DNA of 64,000 nt from Penium margaritaceum. Taxonomy: Eukaryota > Streptophyta > Zygnematophyceae > Desmidiales > Peniaceae. This document shows, one piece after another, positions 46,501 to 58,500 of the stretch (within the stretch, counting starts at the first letter, position 1; the number at the start of each line of letters is the position of its first letter). The notes below the pieces were generated by a model. It searched no databases. It saw only the letters and a program-made list of their open reading frames with translations, and was not told the DNA's origin. The translations under genes were made by a program, and so were the position numbers. The stretch is taken from NCBI GenBank assembly GCA_023375785.1, contig SZWC01001570.1:42268-106267 (forward strand). The letters run 5' to 3'.

Positions 46501-48922
46501 TGTTCCCTGGCTTGCTTCACTGTTCCCTGGCTTGCTCCACCGTTCTCTTGCTCGCTTCACCTTTCCCTGGCTTGCTCCACTGTGTTCTGGCTTGCTCCAC
46601 CATTCTCTTGCTTGCCACACCGTTCTCTGGCTTGCTCCACCTTTCTTTGGGTTTCTCAACCTTTCTCTGGCTTGCTCGACCTTTCTCTGGCTTGCTCCAC
46701 CGTTTCCTGGCTTGCTCCACTGTGTTCTGGCTTGCTCCACCATTCTCTTGCTTGCCACACCGTTCTCTGGCTTGCTCCACCTTTCTTTGGGTTTCTCAAC
46801 CTTTCTCTGGCTTGCTCGACCTTTCTCTAGCTTGTCCCAACTTTCGCTGGCTATCGCCACCTTTCTCTGTTTTGCTCCACCGTTAACTGGCTCGATCCAT
46901 CTTTTTCTGGCTTGCTCCACCCTCTCTGGCTTGCTCCATATTATCCTGGCTTACTCTGGCTTGCTCCACCTTTCTCTGGCTTGCCCAAGCGTTCTCTGGC
47001 TTGCTCCACCTCTCTCTAGCTTGTTCCTCCGTTCTCGTTCTTGCTTCACCTTTCTCTGGCTTGCTCCACTTTTTTTTTGGCTTGCATTGTTTTCGGGCTA
47101 GCTCCATCGTTCTCTGGCTTGCTCCACCTCTCTCTAGCTTGTTCCTCCGTTCTCGTTCTTGCTTCACCTTTCTCTGGCTTGCTCCACTTTTTTTTTGGCT
47201 TGCATTGTTTTCGGGCTAGCTCCATCGTTCTCTGGCTTGCTCCACCTTTCCGTGGCTTGCTCTTTCTTCTCTGGCCTGCTCCACATTTCTCTAGCGTGCT
47301 CTACCTTCCTCTGACTTGCTCCACCTTTCTCTGGCTTGCTCCACATTTCTTTGGCTTGCTCCACCGATCTTTGGCTTGCTCTACCTTTCTCTTGATTGCT
47401 CGACCTTTCTCTTGATTGCTCCAACATTCTGTGGCTTACCCCACCCTTCTATGGCCTACTCCATCTTTGTCTGGCCTGCTACACCGTTTTCTGGCTTGCT
47501 CCACTGTTCTCTGGCTCACTCCACCTTTCTTTGGCTTGCTCCACCTTTCTGTGGCTTGTTCCACCTTTCTCCGGCTTGCTCCGCCTTTCTCTAGCCAGCT
47601 CCACCGTTCTCTGGTTTGCTCCACCGTTCTCTGGCTTTCTCCACCTTCCCCTGCTGGCTCCACCTTTCTCTGGCTTGCTTCACCTTTCCATGGCTTGGTC
47701 CACCTTTCTCTTGCTTGCTCCAACTTTCTCTGGCTTGCTCCACCGTTATCTGGCTTGCTCCACCTTTCTCTGGCTTGCTTACCCTTTCCCTGGCTTGCTC
47801 CACCGTTCTCAGGCTTGCTCTACCTTTCTCTGGCTTGCTCCACCGTTCTCTGATTTGCTCCTTGTTACTGAACCTTGCTCCACATTTCTCTAGCTAGATC
47901 CACCATTCTCTGGCTTGCTCCACCTTTCTCTGGCTTGCTCCACCTCTCTCTGGATTGCTCCACCGTTCTGTGGCTTGCTCCACCATTCTCTGGCTTGCTC
48001 CACCGTTCTTTGGCTTGCTCAACCATTCCCTGGCTTGCTCCACCTTTCCCTGGCTTGCTCCACTGTTCTCTGGCTTGCTCAACCGTTCTCTGGCTTGCTT
48101 CACTGTTCTTTGGCTTGCTCCAGATTTCTCTGGCTTGCTCTACCTTTCCGTAGCTTGCTCCACCTTTCCCTGGCTTGCTCCACTGTTCTCTGGCTTGCTC
48201 AACCGTTCTCTGGCTTGCTTCACTGTTCTTTGGCTTGCTCCAGATTTCTCTGGCTTGCTCTACCTTTCCGTAGCTTGCTCCAACTTTCTCTGGCTTGCTC
48301 CACCATTCTTGGACTTGCTCCATCGTTCCCTGGCTTGCTCCACCATTCTCTCCCTTGCTCCACTGTTACATGGCTTGCTCCATTTTTCTCTGGCTTGCTC
48401 CGACTTTCTTTGGATTGCTCCACCTTTCTCTGGCTTTTTGTACCTTTCTCTGGCTTGGTCCACCCTTCTCTGGCCTGCGCCACCTTTCTCTGGCTTGCAC
48501 CACCGTTCTCTGCCTTGGTTCATTTTTCTCTGGCTTGCTCCACCTTTGTCTGGCTTGCTCCACCTTTGTGTGGCGTGCTCCACTCTTCTCTGGCTTGCTC
48601 CACCGTTTTCTGGTTTGGTTCACTTTTCTCCGGCTTGCTCCACGTTTCTCTGGCGTGGTCCACCGTTCTCTGGCTTGCTCCACTGTTCTCTGGCTTGCTC
48701 TACCCGTCTCTGGCTTGCTCCACCGTTCTCTGAATTGCTCCACCTTTCTATTGCTTGCTCCTGCTTTCTCTGGCTTGCTTCACCCTTCTCTGGCTTGCTC
48801 CATTGTTCTCTGACTTGCTCCAATGTTCCCTGGCTTGCTCCACCGTTCTCTGGCTTGCTCCACCATTCTTTGTCTTGCTCCACTGTTCTCTAGATTGCTC
48901 CATTGTTCTCTGGCTTGCTCTA
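40565..48922. repeat. 20-bp minisatellite array II (about 8.4 kb)
   Basis: The same unit and strand as array I. From about 42300 on, CGTTCTCTGG and CATTCTCTGG variants become as common as or commoner than CTTTCTCTGG. Perfect adjacent duplications include 40961-41080/41081-41200 (120 bp), 43201-43300/43301-43400 (100 bp) and 48050-48170 followed by its copy (120 bp). Confidence 0.95.
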
Positions 48923-49518
48923 TGTCAATGCGCCGGATAGCAACGGTCTAGAAAACGGGTCCCGAAATGGGAGGCCNCACTTTAGGTTCGTTTGGTTTGC
49001 AACCTCACGAAGTCCGCATGTTGGTCTTTAGTGTCTACCTTTGGTTGGACACTCTGTGAGGAGTCTCAAAGGCAAGAACTGTAAATGGATGCATGCAAGG
49101 TAGAGGCTTTTATACTTGCAGAGCTTTGCTAAAGCTTCTGCTTGTAGTGGCTCCACTGGAGCCAACCTCATCCTACATTCCTACTTGGCGCGTCCTTAGA
49201 CCGCCAAGTGTCATCCTCAAGGCAGGCTCTAGTAAGCTTCTTAGAAGCTTCCTGTCCCAGTTTTGGCCACAAAGAAAACTGCGGCCGTCACGGGGTTTGA
49301 AGCCGCGACCTCTGGTTTGAGACTCCGGTGCCTAATCAACCAAGCCAAAAAGGTATGGTTCCTATGATGAGCCACAGGGGACATACCCATTATGGGCAGT
49401 GCATTCCTGGCCCATCTTAGAACAGACCAAGGGGACATACTCCATAGAGCAGTGCATGCCTTGTCTGTATGTGTAGCTAGCCAGCTAGGCAGTCGACAAG
49501 GTGCACACTATTTCAACA
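48923..49518 (-). mobile_element. Solo copia LTR inserted in the minisatellite
   Basis: The same LTR family as 19336-19988, TGTCAATGCG to ATTTCAACA, flanked by perfect CTCTA duplications at 48918-48922 and 49519-49523. A single n at 48977 replaces about 59 bp present in the other copies. TATA box at 49107-49114 and A box at 49331-49342 are kept; the B box has a change (GGGTTTGAAGC on +). No internal region, so a product of LTR-LTR recombination. Confidence 0.95.
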
Positions 49519-52500
49519 CTCTACCGTTCTCTGACTTGCTCCACCTTTCTCTGGCTTGCTCCACCTTTCTCTGGTCTGCTCCACCTTGCTCTGGCCCGCT
49601 CCACCTTTCTCTGGCTTGCTTCACCTTTGTGTGGCCTAATCCACCTTTCTCTGGCCTGCTCCACCTTTCTCTAGCTTGCTCAAACTTTCTTGGGCTTGCT
49701 TCACCTGTCTCTGCTTTGCTCCACCCTTTTCTGGCTTGCTCCACTGTTGTCTTGCTTTCTCAACCATTCTCTGGCTTGTTCCACCGTTCTTTTTCTTACT
49801 GCATCGTTTTTTGGCTTGCCTCACCATTTTCTAGCTTGCTCCACTGGTCTCTAGATTGCTCCATCGTTCTCTGGCTTGCTCCACCATTATCTAGATTGCT
49901 CCACTGTTCTGTGTCTTGCTCTTCCATTCTCTAGCTTGCTCCACTGGTCTCTAGATTGCTCCATCGTTCTCTGGCTTGCTCCACCATTATCTAGATTGCT
50001 CCACTGTTCTGTGTCTTGCTCTTCCATTCTCTAGCTTGCTCCACTCTTTTCTGGCTTGATCCACCGTTCTCTGAATTGCTCCACCATTCTTGGACTTGCT
50101 CCACCATTCTCTGGCTTGCTCCACCCTTTCTGGCTTGCTCCACTGTTCTCTGGCTTGCTGCACTGTTCTCACAATTGCTCCACTGTTCTCTGGCTTGCTC
50201 CACGGTTCTCTGGCTTGCTCGACAATTCTCTGGCTTGCTCCACTGTTCTCTGGCTTGCTGCACCTTTCTCTGGCTTGCTCCACCTTTCACTAGCTTGCTC
50301 CACCTCTCTCCGGCATGCTTCACCGTTCTCTGTCTTGCTCCAGTGTCCTCTGTCTTGCTCAACCGTTGTCTGGCTTGCTCCACCTTTCTCTGGCTTGCTC
50401 ACCTTTCTTTGGCTTGCTCCACCTCTCTCCGGCATCCTTCACCGTTCTCTGTCTTGCTCCAGTGTCCTCTGTCTTGCTCAACCGTTGTCTGGCTTGCTCC
50501 ACCTTTCTCTGGCTTGCTCACCTTTCTTTGGCTTGCTCCACCTTTCTGTGGCTTGCTCTACTGTTCTCTGGCTTGCTCCACTGTTCTCTGGATTGTTCCA
50601 CCGTTCTCTGGCTTGCTCCACCGTTCTCTGGCTTGCTCCACTGTTCTTGGCTTGCTTTACTGTTCTCTGGCTTCCTCCATCTTTTTCTTGCTTGTCCCAC
50701 CTTCCTCTGGCTTACTCCACCGTTCTCTGGCTTGCTCCACCGTTGCTGGCTTGCTCTTCTGTTCTCTGGCTTGTTCCACTTTTCTCTGGCCTGCTGCAAC
50801 TTTCTCTGGCTTTCTCCACCTCTCTCTGGCTTGCTCCACTATTCTTTGGCCTAATCCATTGTTCTTTGGCTTGCTCCACCATAATGTGGCTTGCTCCACT
50901 TTTCCCTGGCTTGCTCCACCTTTTTCGGGATTGGCAATCCTTGCTCTGGCTTGCTTCACTTTTCTTTGGCATGCTCCACTTTCCTCTGGCTTGCTCCACC
51001 ATCCTCTGGCTTGCTCCACCATCCTGTGGCTTGCTCCAACTTTCTCTGGCTTGCTGCAGCTTTCTCTTGCTTGCTCCAACATTCTCTAGCTTGCTCCACC
51101 TTCCCTGGCTTTCTCCATCATTCTCTGACATGCTTCACCTCTCTGACTTGCTCCACCTTTCACTGGCTTGCTCCACCGGTCACTAGCTTGCTCCACCATT
51201 CTCTGGCTTGCTCCACCTTTCTCTAGCTTACTCCACTTGTCTTTTGCTTGCTCCACCGTCCTCTGGCTTGCTCTACCATTCTCTGGCTTGAACCACTGTT
51301 CTCTAGCTTGCTCAACCTATCTCTGGCTTGCTCCACCGTTCTCTAGCCTGCTCCATTTTTGTCTGGCCTGCTCCACCTCTATCTGGCTTGCTCCACCGTT
51401 CTCTAGCTTGCTCCACCTTTCTCTGGCTTGCTCCACCTTTCTCTGGCTTGCGCCATCTTTCTCTGGTTTGCTCCACCATTTTCTGGCCTGCTCCACCAAT
51501 CTCTGGCTTGCTTCATCATTATATGGCTTGCTTCACTGTTCTCTAGCTTATTCACCGTTCTCTGACTTGCTCCACCTTTCTCTGGCTTGCGCCATCTTTC
51601 TCTGGTTTGCTCCACCATTTTCTGGCCTGCTCCACCAATCTCTGGCTTGCTTCATCATTATATGGCTTGCTTCACTGTTCTCTAGCTTGTTCACCGTTCA
51701 CTGACTTGCTCCACAGTTTTCTGGCTTGCTCCACCTTTCTCTAGCTTGCTCCACCTTTCCCTGGCTTCCTCCTCCTTTGTCTGGCTTTCTCCACCGTTCT
51801 CTGTCTTCCTCTACCTTTCTCTGCCTTGCTCCACCTTTCTCTGGCTTGCTCTACCTTTCTCTGGCATGCTCCTTCTTATTCAAGCTTGCTCCACCTTTCT
51901 TTAGCTTACTCCACCATTCTCTGGCTTGCTCCACTTCTCTCTGGCTTGCTCCACCGTTCTGTGGCTTCCTCCACCATTCTCTGGGTTTCTCCACCATTCT
52001 TTGGCTTGCTCAACTGTTCCCTGGCTTGCCCCACCTTTCCCTGGCTTGCTCCACCTTTCATTGGATCACTTCACCTTTCTTTAGCTTGCTCTAATGTTTT
52101 TTGGCTTACTCCACCGTTCTTTTGGCTTGCTCCACCTTTTTCTGGCTTGTTCCACCTTTCTCTGGCTAGCTCCACCATTCTCTGGCTTGCTCCAGTGTTC
52201 TGTGTCTTACTCCACCTTTCTCTGGCTTAATCCACCTTTCTCTAGCTTGCTCCGCCCTTCTCTGGTGTTCTTCACCGTTCTATGGCTTGCTCCAGTGTTC
52301 TCTGGCTTGCTCCACCATTCTCTGGCTTTCTCAACCGTTGCTTGGCTTGCTCCACCTTTCTCTGGCTTGCTCCGCCCTTCTCTGGTGTTCTTCACCGTTC
52401 TATGGCTTGCTCCAGTGTTCTCTGGCTTGCTCCACCATTCTCTGGCTTTCTCAACCGTTGCTTGGCTTGCTCCACCTTTCTCTGTCTTGTTGCATCGTAT

Positions 52501-55500
52501 TTGGCTTGCTCCACCGTTCTGTGGCTTGCTCTACCGTTCTCTGGCTTGCTCCAGCTTTCTCTGGCTTGCTTCACCTTTCTGTGGCTTGCTCCATCATTCT
52601 CTGGCCTCATCTGCAATTCTCTGGCTTGCTCCACCGTTCTGTGGCTTGCTCTACCGTTCTCTGGCTTGCTCCAGCTTTCTCTGGCTTGCTTCACCTTTCT
52701 GTGGCTTGCTCCATCATTCTCTGGCCTCATCTGCAATTCTCTGGCTTGATCCAGCATTCTCCAGCTTGCTCCACAATTCTCTGGCTTTTTCCACCTTTCT
52801 CTGGCTTGTTCCATCGTTCTCTGGCCTGCTCCGCCGTTTTCTGGCTTGCTCCACCATGCTCTTGCTTGCTCCACCCTTCTTGGGCTTGCTCCACCGTTCC
52901 CTGGCTTGCTTCAGCATTCTCTCACTAGCTCCACTGTTACATGGCTTGCTCCGTTACTCTCTGGCTTGCTCCACCTTTCTCTTGCTTGCGCCACCTTTCT
53001 CTGGCTTTCTGCACCTTTCTCTGCCTTGCTCCACCTTTCATTTGCTTGCTCCACGTTTCTCTTGCTTGCTCCACCGTTCTCTGGCTTGGTTCACATTTCT
53101 CTGGCTTGCTCCAGATTTCTTTGGCTTGTTCCACCTTTCTCTGGCTTGCTCCACCTTTCTCTGGCTTGCTCCACCGTTCTCTCGCTTGGTTCACTTTTCT
53201 CTGGCTTGCTCCACCTTTCTATGGCTTGCTCCACCTTTCTCTGGCTTGCTCCACCTTTCTCTGGCTTGCTCCACCGTTCTCTCGCTTGGTTCACTTTTCT
53301 CTGGCTTGCTCCACCTTTCTATGGCTTGCTCCACCTTTCTGTGGCTTAATCCACCGTTCTCTCGCTTGCTCTATCCGTCTCTGGCTTGCTCCATCGTTAT
53401 CTCAATTGCTCCACCTTACTATTGCTTGCTCCGCCTTTCTCTGGCTTGCTCCACTGTTCTCTGGCTTGCTCCACCGTTCTCTGACTTGCTCCACCTTTCT
53501 CTGGCTTGCTCCACCATTCTCTCGCTTGCTCTATCCGTCTCTGGCTTGCTCCATCGTTATCTCAATTGCTCCACCTTACTATTGCTTGCTCCGCCTTTCT
53601 CTGGCTTGCTCCACTGTTCTCTGGCTTGCTCCACCGTTCGCTGACTTGCTTCAATCTTCTCTGGCTTGCTCCACCATTCTATGGCTTGCTCCACCATTCT
53701 CTGGCTTGCTCCACTGTTCTTTGGATTGCTTCACTGTTCTCTGGCTTGCTCCACCGTTCTCTGGCTTGCTCCACCGTTCTCTGGCTTGCTCCACCGTTCT
53801 CTTGCTTAATGCACCGTTCTCTGGCTTGCTCCACTGTTCTTTGGATTGCTTCACTGTTCTCTGGCTTGCTCCACCGTTCTCTGGCTTGCTCCACCGTTCT
53901 CTGGCTTGCTCCACCGTTCTCTTGCTTAATGCACCGTTCTCTGGCTTGCTCAACCGTTCTCTGACTTGCTCCACCTTTCTCAGGCTTTCTCCACCTTTCT
54001 CTAGCCTAATCCACCTTGCTCTGGACCGCTCCACCTTTCTCTAGCCTGCTTCACCTTTGTCTGGCCTGCTCCACCTCTCTCTGGCCTGCTCCAACTTTCT
54101 CAGGCATGCTTAACCTTTTCCTGGCTTGCTCCACCTTTCTTTGCTTTGCGCCACCTTTCTTTGGCTTGCTCTACTGTTCTCCGGCATGATCCACCGTTTT
54201 TTGGCTTGCTCCACCGTTCTCTTGCTTGCTCCATCATTCTCTGGCTTGCTCCACCGTTCACTAGCTTGTTCCACTTTTCTCCTGTTTGTTCCACCGCTCT
54301 CTGGCATGCTCCACCATTATATGGCTTGCTCCTCTGTTCTCTGGCTTACTCCACCGTTCTCTGGCTTGCTCCATTGTTCTCCGGCTTGCTCCACCTTTCT
54401 CTTGTTTGCTCCACCATTTTATGGCTTGCTCAACCTTTCTCTGGCTTTCTCCACCACTCTCTGGCTTGCTCCACCGTTCTCTGGCTTGCTCCATTGTTCT
54501 CCGGCTTGCTCCACCTTTCTCTTGTTTGCTCCACCATTTTATGGCTTGCTCAACCTTTCTCTGGCTTTCTCCACCACTCTCTGGATTGCTCCGTCGTTTT
54601 CTGGATTACTCCACCGTTCTGTCTTGCTGCACCTTGTTCTGGCTTAGTCCACCATTCTCTGGCTTGCTCTATTGTTCTCTGCCTTGCTCCACCGTTCTCT
54701 TGCTTGTTCCACCGTTCACTGGCTTTCTCCATGGTTCTCTAGCTTGCTCCATCGTTCCCTGGCTTGCTCCACCGTTCTCTGGCTTGCTCCACTGTTCTCT
54801 GGCATGCTCCAATGTTCTTTGGCTTGCTCCACCTTTCCCTGGCTTACTCAACCATTCTCTTGTTTGCTCCACCATTATCTTGCTTGATCCACCGTTCTCT
54901 GGCTTTTTCCACATTTATTTGGCTTGCTCAACCTTTCTCTTGCTTGCTCCACCTTTCTCTGGCTTGTCCCATCTCTCTCTGGCTTGCACCAAGTTTCTTT
55001 AGCTTGCTCAACCGTTATCTGGATTGCTCCATCTTTCTGTGGCTTGCTCCACCCTTCTCTGGCTTGCTCCATGTTTTCTTGGCTTACTACACCTTTCTCT
55101 TGCTTGCCGAACCATTCTCTGGCTTGCTCCACCTTTCTCCAGCTTGCTCCATTGTTCTCATGCTTGCTTCACCTTTCTCTGGCTTGCTCCACCTTTCTCT
55201 GGCTTGCTCGATTGTTCTCAGGCTAGCTCCATCATTCCCTGGCTTGCTATACCTTTCCCTGGCTTGTTCCATCTTCTCTGGATTGCTCCACCTTTCTCTG
55301 GCTTGCTCTACCTTCCCCTGGCTTGCTCCACCTTTCTCTGGCTTGCTCGATTGTTCTCAGGCTAGCTCCATCATTCCCTGGCTTGCTATACCTTTCCCTG
55401 GCTTGTTCCATCTTCTCTGGATTGCTCCACCTTTCTCTGGCTTGCTCTACCTTCCCCTGGCTTGCTCCACCTTTCTCAGGCTTGCTCCACCTTTCTTTGG

Positions 55501-58500
55501 CTTGCTCCACTGATCTCTGGCTTGCCCTACCTTTCTCTTGCTTGCTCCACCTCTCCGTGGCTTGCTCCACTGTTCTCTGGTTTACTCCACCTTTCTCCGG
55601 CTTGCTCCACCTTTCTATGGCTTGGTCCACCTTTTCCTGGCTTTTTCCACCTTTCTCTGGTTTCCTCCACCTGTGTCTGGCCTGCTCCACCGTTCTCTGA
55701 TTTGCTCCATTGTTCTGTGGCTTGCTCCACCTTTCCCTGGCGTGCTCCACCTTTCTCTTGCTTGCTCAACCTTCCCCTGCTGGCTCCACCTTTGTCTGGC
55801 TTGCTCCACCTGTCCTTGGCTTGCTCCACTTTTCTCTGGCTTGCTCCAACTTTCTCAGGCTTGCTCCACCATTGTCTGGCTTGCTCCTCCACTCTCTGGT
55901 TTGCTGCACCTTTCTCTGGCTTGTTTCACCATTCTCTGGCTTGCTCCATCATTCTCTGGCCTGCTCGGCCATGCTCTTGCTTGTTTCACCCTTCCTGGGC
56001 TTGCTCCACCGTTCCCTGGCTTGCTCCACCATTCTCTCGTTTGCTCCACTGTTCTATGGCTTTCTCCATTGTTCTCTGGCTTGGTCCACCTTTCTCTTGG
56101 TTGCTCCACCTTTCTCTGGCTCTCTGAACCTTTATCTGGCTTGCTCCACCTTCCTCTGGCGTGCTCCACCTTTCTCTAGCTTGCTACACCGTTCTCTGGC
56201 TTGGTTCACTTTTCTCTGGCTTGTTCCAGCTTTCTCTGGCTTGCTTCACCGTTCTCTGACTTGCTCCACCGTTCTTTGGCTTGCTCTATCCGTCTCTGGC
56301 TTGCTCCACTGTTCTCTGACTTGCTCCACCTTTCTATTGCTTGCTCCTCCTTTCTTTGGCTTGCTGCACTGTTCTCTGTCTTGCTCCACCGTTCTCTGAC
56401 TTGCTCCAATGTTCTCTGACTTGCTCCACCGTTCTCTGACTTGCTCCACCTTTCTATTGCTTGCTCCTCCTTTCTTTGGCTTGCTGCACTGTTCTCTGTC
56501 TTGCTCCACCGTTCTCTGACTTGCTCCAATGTTCTCTGACTTGCTCCACCGTTCTCTGGCTTGCTCCACCGTTCTCTGGCTTGGTCCACCATTCTCTGGC
56601 TTGCTCCACTGTTCTCTGGATTGCTTCACTGTTCTCTGGCTTGCTCCACCGTTCTCTGGCTTGCTACACCATTCTCTTGCTTGCTGCAACGTTCTCTGGC
56701 TTGCTCGACCGTTCTCTAACTTGCTCCACCTTTCCTTGGCTTACTCCACCTTTCTCTGGCCTGATCCACCTTGCTCTGGTCCGCTCCACCTTTCTCTGGC
56801 CTGCTTCACCTTTGTCTGGCCTGCTCCACCTTTCTCTGGCCTGCTCCACCTTTCTCTAGCTTGCTCAACCTTTCTCTGGCTTTCTCCATGTTTCTCTGCT
56901 TTGCTCTACCTTTATCTTTATTGCTTCACTGTTCTCTGGCTTGCTCCACCATTCTCTGTCTTGCTCTACCGTTTTCTTGCTTGCTCCATCGTTCTCTGGC
57001 TTGTTCCACCGTTCTCTAGCTTGCTCCACTGTTCTCCGGTTTGCTCCACCATTATCTGGCTTGCTCCACTATTATCTGGCTTGCTCCATTGTTCTCTGGC
57101 TTGCTCCACCATTCTCTGACTTCTTCACCATTCTATGGCTTGCTCCACCTTTCTCTGGCTTTCTCCACCATTCTCTGGCTTGATCTGCCGTTCTCTGGGT
57201 TGCTCCACCGATCTCTGTCTTGCTGCACCGTGCTCTGACTTGCTGCACCCTTCTCTGGCTTGCTATACTGTTCTCTGCTTTGCTCCACCATTCTCTGGCT
57301 TGCTCCACCGTTTTTTGGCTCGCTCCACCGTTCTCTCTCTTGCTCCACTGTTCCCTGGCTTCCTNNNNNNNNNNNNNNNNNNNNNNNNNNNNNNNNNNNN
57401 NNNNNNNNNNNNNNNNNNNNNNNNNNNNNNNNNNNNNNNNNNNNNNNNNNNNNNNNNNNNNNNNNNNNNNNNNNNNNNNNNNNNNNNNNNNNNNNNNNNN
57501 NNNNNNNNNNNNNNNNNNNNNNNNNNNNNNNNNNNNNNNNNNNNNNNNNNNNNNNNNNNNNNNNNNNNNNNNNNNNNNNNNNNNNNNNNNNNNNNNNNNN
57601 NNNNNNNNNNNNNNNNNNNNNNNNNNNNNNNNNNNNNNNNNNNNNNNNNNNNNNNNNNNNNNNNNNNNNNNNNNNNNNNNNNNNNNNNNNNNNNNNNNNN
57701 NNNNNNNNNNNNNNNNNNNNNNNNNNNNNNNNNNNNNNNNNNNNNNNNNNNNNNNNNNNNNNNNNNNNNNNNNNNNNNNNNNNNNNNNNNNNNNNNNNNN
57801 NNNNNNNNNNNNNNNNNNNNNNNNNNNNNNNNNNNNNNNNNNNNNNNNNNNNNNNNNNNNNNNNNNNNNNNNNNNNNNNNNNNNNNNNNNNNNNNNNNNN
57901 NNNNNNNNNNNNNNNNNNNNNNNNNNNNNNNNNNNNNNNNNNNNNNNNNNNNNNNNNNNNNNNNNNNNNNNNNNNNNNNNNNNNNNNNNNNNNNNNNNNN
58001 NNNNNNNNNNNNNNNNNNNNNNNNNNNNNNNNNNNNNNNNNNNNNNNNNNNNNNNNNNNNNNNNNNNNNTTTCTCTGGCTTTCTCCACCATTCTCTGGCT
58101 TGATCTGCCGTTCTCTGGGTTGCTCCACCGATCTCTGTCTTGCTGCACCGTGCTCTGACTTGCTGCACCCTTCTCTGGCTTGCTATACTGTTCTCTGCTT
58201 TGCTCCACCATTCTCTGGCTTGCTCCACCGTTTTTTGGCTCGCTCCACCGTTCTCTCTCTTGCTCCACTGTTCCCTGGCTTCCTTCATCATTCCCTGACT
58301 TGCTCCACTGTTCTCTGGCTTGCTCCACCGTTCTCTGGCTTGCTCCATCTTTCACTGGTTTGCTCCACCGTTCTCTGACTTGCTCCACCAATCTCTTGCT
58401 TGCTCCAGCGTTCTTTGTCTTGCGCCACCTTTCTTTGTCTTGCTCAAGCTTTCTCTGGCTTGCTCCACCTTTCTGTGGCTTTCCCTCCTTTCTTTGGCTT

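Noticed and set aside
57072-58391. Frames of 310-440 codons across the 705-N gap
   Set aside because: Mostly N with minisatellite ends.
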